A stretch of DNA of 55,481 nucleotides from contig JAGCZH010000002.1 of assembly GCA_017960475.1 (NCBI GenBank), positions 1-55,481 of the forward strand, given 5' to 3'. The notes beneath the pieces are model-generated. The model saw nothing but the letters and a program-made list of their open reading frames with translations, was not told where the DNA came from and did no database searches. A program made the translations under genes and the position numbers. The stretch comes from Bacteroidales bacterium. GTDB lineage: Bacteria; Bacteroidota; Bacteroidia; Bacteroidales; P3. Below, piece after piece: positions 51,532 to 55,481 of the stretch (positions are counted from its first letter, which is position 1; every line of letters begins with the position of its first letter).

Positions 51532-53469
51532 ATGATAAATATAACCTTCCCCGACGGTTCAATACGCCAATACGAAGCTGGTGTGACCCCTCTTGACATA
51601 GCCAAAAGCATTAGCGAGGGTCTTGCACGCAATGTGCTCTCTGCCAAAGTCAACGACAAAGTGATTGAGCTCTATCGTCCCATCAACGAGGACTCCACAG
51701 TTCAACTGCTCACATGGAATGACGAAGAAGGTAAACACACCTTCTGGCACACATCGGCACACCTCTTGGCCACTGCCCTGCAGGAGTTATACCCTGGTAT
51801 AAAGTTTGGTATCGGTCCCGCCATCGAAAACGGCTTCTACTACGATATTGACTTTGGCAAATACGAGGTCAGCAGCGAGGATTTCCCAAAGATTGAGAAA
51901 AAGATGCAGGAACTCGTGCAAGCCAAAACTCCTATAACCCGTCGTGAAGTCTCCAAAGCCGAGGCTCTCAAAGTCTTTGGCGACCGCGAGGAGGTGTACA
52001 AAGTGGAACTTATCAATGACCTTGAGGACGGCACAATATCATTCTACGACAGCGGCTGCTTCACCGACCTGTGCCGCGGTCCCCATTTGGTTGATTTCAG
52101 CCCCATCAAGGCTATAAAGCTCATAAATCTGGCAGGAGCCTACTGGCGCGGCGACGAGCACCGTCCCCAGTTGACCCGTGTCTACGCAATCACATTCCCT
52201 AAAAAGAAAGAGCTTGACGAATATATCACCATGCTCGAAGAGGCCAAAAAACGTGACCACCGTAAACTTGGCAAAGAGCTGGGTCTCTTTATGTTTAGTG
52301 ACACAGTTGGAAAAGGCTTGCCTATCTGGCTGCCCAAAGGAACCGAGTTGCGCCTCCGTCTGCAGGCTTTTCTGTCAAAAATCCAGAAACGATATGGTTA
52401 CAAACAGGTTATGACACCTCATATCGGTGGAAAACAGCTGTATGTGACCTCGGGACACTGGGATCACTACGGTGCCGACAGTTTCCGTCCCATAACAACA
52501 CCGGAGGAGGGCGAAGAGTACCTGCTTAAACCAATGAACTGCCCTCATCACTGCATGATTTTCAAGAATGAGCCTCACTCATATAAAGACCTACCTCTTC
52601 GCATAGCCGAATTCGGAACCGTTTATCGTTATGAGCAGAGCGGCGAATTGCATGGTCTTACCCGTGTGCGCTCCTTCACGCAAGACGACGCCCATATCTA
52701 CTGCCGTCCCGACCAGGTGAAGGAAGAGTTCATAAAGGTCATGGAAATCATCGAAATCATTTTCAAAGCCCTCAGTTTTGAGAATTTCGAGGCTCAAATA
52801 TCACTCCGTGACCCTAACGACAAAACCAAATATGTGGGTAGCGACGAGAACTGGGCAAAAGCCGAAGCCGCCATCGTCGAGGCATGCAAAGAGAAGAATC
52901 TCCCAGCCAAAGTTGAATATGGCGAAGCCGCTTTCTATGGCCCAAAACTCGACTTCATGGTTAAAGACGCCATCGGACGTCGTTGGCAGCTTGGAACCAT
53001 TCAGGTCGACTACAATCTGCCTGAGCGTTTCGAACTTGAGTACATCGGCAGCGACAACCAGAAACATCGTCCCGTGATGATACACCGCGCACCTTTCGGC
53101 TCTATGGAGCGTTTCTGCGCAGTCCTCATCGAACACACCGGCGGCAAATTCCCGTTGTGGCTTACCCCTGAGCAGTTTATCATCCTGCCCGTCAGCGAGA
53201 AATATGTCGACGACGCACGCAAAATGCTTGCGACCCTCGAAGACATGGACCTCCGTGGTGTCATCGACGAACGCAGTGAGAAGATTGGCCGCAAAATACG
53301 TGACGCCGAAATCGGAAAATATCCTTTCATGCTCATCCTTGGCGAGAAAGAGATCAACGAAGGCACCATCTCCGTACGTCGTCAGGGCGCCGGAGACCTC
53401 GGCAGCATGACACCGAAAGCCTTTGCCGAGCTCATCAACAAAGAGATTGAGCAAGTAATGACCGACTAA
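51532..53469 (+). CDS. thrS: Threonyl-tRNA synthetase
   Basis: A 645-residue class IIa synthetase with the full bacterial domain set. TGS spans about 1-62. The SAD/editing domain spans about 65-240, with [11 protein letters not shown] and the TDLCRGPHL metal motif. The catalytic core has [28 protein letters not shown] and [11 protein letters not shown]. The anticodon domain ends the protein. It is the first gene of the conserved thrS-infC-rpmI-rplT cluster. Confidence 0.97.
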   Translation: MINITFPDGSIRQYEAGVTPLDIAKSISEGLARNVLSAKVNDKVIELYRPINEDSTVQLLTWNDEEGKHTFWHTSAHLLATALQELYPGIKFGIGPAIENGFYYDIDFGKYEVSSEDFPKIEKKMQELVQAKTPITRREVSKAEALKVFGDREEVYKVELINDLEDGTISFYDSGCFTDLCRGPHLVDFSPIKAIKLINLAGAYWRGDEHRPQLTRVYAITFPKKKELDEYITMLEEAKKRDHRKLGKELGLFMFSDTVGKGLPIWLPKGTELRLRLQAFLSKIQKRYGYKQVMTPHIGGKQLYVTSGHWDHYGADSFRPITTPEEGEEYLLKPMNCPHHCMIFKNEPHSYKDLPLRIAEFGTVYRYEQSGELHGLTRVRSFTQDDAHIYCRPDQVKEEFIKVMEIIEIIFKALSFENFEAQISLRDPNDKTKYVGSDENWAKAEAAIVEACKEKNLPAKVEYGEAAFYGPKLDFMVKDAIGRRWQLGTIQVDYNLPERFELEYIGSDNQKHRPVMIHRAPFGSMERFCAVLIEHTGGKFPLWLTPEQFIILPVSEKYVDDARKMLATLEDMDLRGVIDERSEKIGRKIRDAEIGKYPFMLILGEKEINEGTISVRRQGAGDLGSMTPKAFAELINKEIEQVMTD

Positions 53470-53565
53470 TAGCGATTGGTTATTTTGTTGACAGCAACAT
53501 CCACGGAATCACATTGAGCAAATAATTATCAAACAAATCAAGTATAAACTAAATTCAAAATTTCA

Positions 53566-54132
53566 TTGGCAGCACCAATAAAACCACAGCCTAACAAGGG
53601 TCTCCGCAACAGAGGTCCTGTTAAAAAAGAGCCCGACCATCGTATCAACGATCGCATTACCGACCCTGCGGTACGCGTTGTTGGAGAGGGTATGGAGCCC
53701 ACCATTATGGATACTCGCGACGCATTGCGACTGGCGTACGACCAAGGTCTCGACCTTGTGGAGATATCGCCCAATGCACAGCCGCCGGTATGCAAAATAG
53801 TTGATTATCAAAAATTCAACTATGAATTAAAGAAGAAACAGAAGGAGATGAAGGCCAAGTCGAGCAAAGTTGTCATCAAAGAGATACGCCTTAGCCCTCA
53901 GACCGACGATCATGATTTCGAGTTCAAACTGAACCACGCCATCCGCTTTCTCAAAGAGGGCAACAAAGTGAAAGTCGACATCTTCTTCAAAGGCCGTTCA
54001 ATACTCTACAAAGAGCAAGGCGAAGCGCAGTTGCTAAAGTTTGCCGAAGCTCTGCTGGAATATGGCAAGCCTGAGCAGATGCCCAAACTAGAGGGGAAAC
54101 GCATGCTCATGCTTATTGCGCCCAAGAAATAG
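53566..54132 (+). CDS. infC: Translation initiation factor IF-3 (TTG start)
   Basis: IF-3 binds the 30S subunit, checks start-codon pairing and prevents premature 50S joining. The 188-residue protein shows the N-terminal domain motif [22 protein letters not shown] and the C-terminal domain [20 protein letters not shown] and [11 protein letters not shown]. The conserved N-terminus (HRINDRI) begins before any ATG; the first in-frame ATG (53692) would remove it. TTG at 53566 is the best start. Rare start codons in infC allow autoregulation in Escherichia coli, so a similar control is plausible. Confidence 0.93.
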   Translation: MAAPIKPQPNKGLRNRGPVKKEPDHRINDRITDPAVRVVGEGMEPTIMDTRDALRLAYDQGLDLVEISPNAQPPVCKIVDYQKFNYELKKKQKEMKAKSSKVVIKEIRLSPQTDDHDFEFKLNHAIRFLKEGNKVKVDIFFKGRSILYKEQGEAQLLKFAEALLEYGKPEQMPKLEGKRMLMLIAPKK

Positions 54133-54237
54133 AAACACACAACTCTATCCACGATAATGACCGCACAAAGGTTCATTTACAGATGCTCCATTCAGACGGT
54201 CTAAAGAACTTTTAAACCACAAAAAAACAGTAAAGTA

Positions 54238-54441
54238 ATGCCTACATTAAAGACTAAATCAAGTGCCAAAAAGCGTTTCGCTTTCACCGGCACTGGTAAG
54301 ATCAAAAGAAAGCATGCCTATCACAGTCACATTCTGACTAAGAAAGAGACCACGCAGAAACGTAATCTCGACCACACCACTTTGGTGAGCCGCGATGACG
54401 AAAAACGTGTAAAACGTATGCTTTTGTCGAGCGGTATGTAA
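54238..54441 (+). CDS. rpmI: 50S ribosomal protein L35
   Basis: A 67-residue bL35 with the family start [20 protein letters not shown], the [14 protein letters not shown] helix and a basic C-terminus. It lies 105 bp after infC in the conserved order. The spacer between it and rplT is long and structured. Confidence 0.97.
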   Translation: MPTLKTKSSAKKRFAFTGTGKIKRKHAYHSHILTKKETTQKRNLDHTTLVSRDDEKRVKRMLLSSGM

Positions 54442-54455
54442 TTCATTCCGCCGAC

Positions 54456-54576
54456 GGCGATAGCATAGAATGCGTGAGCACCTATAGCTATGCCACAAGG
54501 AGTAATTAACCATTATTTACAGCACAAAAGAGTGTTTCGTATCGAAGAAAGCTGAAAAGTCGAACGATAAGGACAC
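54456..54576 (+). ncRNA. Structured rpmI-rplT spacer, possible leader RNA
   Basis: Two stems can be drawn in the 162-nt gap. The first is GGC-ATAGC (54456-54464, one bulge) with GCTAT-GCC (54487-54494). The second is GTGT and TATCG (54532-54544) with CGATA and ACAC (54565-54576), enclosing an A/G-rich loop. Ribosomal protein L20 regulates this operon through RNA mimics in other phyla; an equivalent here is only an inference. Confidence 0.35.
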
Positions 54577-54603
54577 CGCTGAAATGAAAAAAAATTAAAA
54601 TTT

Positions 54604-54951
54604 ATGCCAAGATCAGTAAATGCTGTGGCTTCAAGAGCCCGCAGAAAAAAAATCCTCAACCGTACTAAAGGTTACTGGGGAAGAGGAAAAAACGTTTGGA
54701 CAGTAGCCAAGAATAAATGGGAAAAAGGTCAGACCTACGCATACCGTGACCGCAAAAACAAGAAGAGAGAGTTCCGCGCTTTGTGGATCAACCGTATCAA
54801 CGCCGGTTGCCGCATTAACGGCATCTCCTATTCCGTTTTTATGGGCGAACTGCATAAGAACAACATCGAACTGAACCGTAAGGTTTTGGCCGACCTGGCC
54901 ATGAACAACCCCGAGGCTTTCACCGCTGTTGTCAAGATGGTAAAGAAATAA
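54604..54951 (+). CDS. rplT: 50S ribosomal protein L20
   Basis: A 115-residue bL20 with the typical basic N-terminal helix ([20 protein letters not shown]), [16 protein letters not shown], and the globular RNA-binding part [18 protein letters not shown]. Length is normal. rplS follows after 27 bp, an order not part of the textbook thrS-infC-rpmI-rplT cluster. Confidence 0.97.
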   Translation: MPRSVNAVASRARRKKILNRTKGYWGRGKNVWTVAKNKWEKGQTYAYRDRKNKKREFRALWINRINAGCRINGISYSVFMGELHKNNIELNRKVLADLAMNNPEAFTAVVKMVKK

Positions 54952-54978
54952 TGTTGAACCTGTAAATTTTTTATAGTC

Positions 54979-55332
54979 ATGGGAAAAACAGAAATAATGC
55001 AATACGTAGAGAATTTGGTCGAGCGCAAAGCGTTCCCCGAATTTAAGGCCGGAGATACCATCACTGTCCATTACAAAATCAAGGAAGGCAACAAAGAGCG
55101 TATCCAGAATTTCCAGGGTGTCGTTCTTCAGCGTTCCGGAAGTGGTTCTACTGAGACCTTTACTGTCCGTAAGATCACCAACGGTGTCGGCGTTGAGCGT
55201 ATCTTCCCGATCGCATCACCCTTCATCGAGCAGATTGACATCAACAAGCGTGGCGCTGTCCGCAGAGCCCGTATCTTCTATCTGCGCGACCTTACAGGTA
55301 AGAAAGCCCGTATCAAAGAGAAAAGATTCTAA
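54979..55332 (+). CDS. rplS: 50S ribosomal protein L19
   Basis: A 117-residue bL19 with [51 protein letters not shown] and the C-terminal [20 protein letters not shown]. In many bacteria rplS is with rpsP-rimM-trmD; here it follows rplT directly. A terminator follows 38 bp later. Confidence 0.97.
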   Translation: MGKTEIMQYVENLVERKAFPEFKAGDTITVHYKIKEGNKERIQNFQGVVLQRSGSGSTETFTVRKITNGVGVERIFPIASPFIEQIDINKRGAVRRARIFYLRDLTGKKARIKEKRF

Positions 55333-55370
55333 TCAATCCTCTAATCACGATAGAGAAGTGTGCTTAAAAG

Positions 55371-55398
55371 CGGCAGCCAAACAGCTGCCGTTTTTTTT
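55371..55398 (+). terminator. Terminator of the thrS-rplS operon
   Basis: CGGCAGC and GCTGCCG form a 7-bp stem with a 6-nt loop followed by eight T residues. Confidence 0.9.
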
Positions 55399-55464
55399 GT
55401 GTTCACTCCTAAGACTTTTGCCATGTTATTATACCAAGCACAATTACTTGTAATCAAACACTTT

Positions 55465-55481
55465 AAAAAAAAAAAAAAAAA
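55465..55481 (+). other. Terminal 17-base A run
   Basis: The sequence ends in an uninterrupted run of A. This position at the very end suggests an assembly or contig-end artefact rather than biology. Confidence 0.6.

Overview
This window looks like a chromosomal contig from a member of the Bacteroidetes, most likely order Bacteroidales. Four things point there. Promoters of the TTTG-N(17-22)-TAnnTTTG type precede many genes. Shine-Dalgarno sequences are nearly absent. Lineage-typical families are present (DUF4295, DUF4293, DUF1599, a BT_3928-like protein, a type IX secretion sorting domain, a GlsA/GlsB-like glycine-lipid pair). Linkages such as folP-cdaA and purH-mreB are also typical. No rRNA, phage, integrase, transposase gene or CRISPR array was seen. 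The last 17 bases are a pure A run, which suggests a contig end.

Layout. 1-7.7 kb, minus strand: mreB, purH, a flavodoxin-like lipoprotein, 6-phosphofructokinase, a HAD phosphatase and a dicarboxylate/amino-acid:cation symporter. 7.8-8.5 kb: tRNA-Ser(TGA) on minus and two identical tandem tRNA-Asn(GTT) on plus, with promoters and terminators. 8.6-11.4 kb: four envelope or secreted proteins, including a small Cys-rich membrane protein, a DUF1232 protein and a T9SS cargo protein. 11.4-17.2 kb, minus: NAD(P)HX dehydratase, a large M16 peptidase, and folP-cdaA. 17.2-20.1 kb, plus: DUF1599, BT_3928-like, DUF4293, tsaE. 20.2-22.9 kb: hsp20 (minus), an iron-sulfur aldo/keto-reductase-like lipoprotein, and rpmG-DUF4295. 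23.2-28.0 kb: uvrA, a membrane protein, mnmE. 28.2-31.8 kb: ackA (minus) and an unrecognised 689-residue EF-hand/membrane protein. 32.3-40.0 kb: gltS-like transporter, Omp85-like barrel, SPFH protein, aspS, menA-menG, nitroreductase. 40.3-46.0 kb: hisS (minus), and a tight operon of glsA-like, glsB-like, engB and dacB. 46.1-50.2 kb: DUF177-rpmF, a sigma-like protein fused to an unusual C-terminal domain, a VWA protein (minus), tcdA. 50.3-55.4 kb: a YitT-family protein, then thrS-infC-rpmI-rplT-rplS.

Most genes serve core functions: translation (aspS, hisS, thrS, infC, five recognised ribosomal proteins, three tRNAs), tRNA modification (mnmE, tsaE, tcdA), envelope biogenesis (mreB, dacB, Omp85-like, lipid acyltransferases), menaquinone synthesis and c-di-AMP signalling. 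The least explained parts are the sigma-like/C-terminal-domain fusion and its convergent VWA neighbour (46.99-49.06 kb), the 689-residue protein (29.69 kb), and two families of non-coding repeats. One family is three copies of a GGAAGT/ACTCCC stem-loop element. The other is a recurring GAGACATCTTTAAAC motif found between genes at 31.9-32.3, 39.3 and 48.2-49.2 kb.
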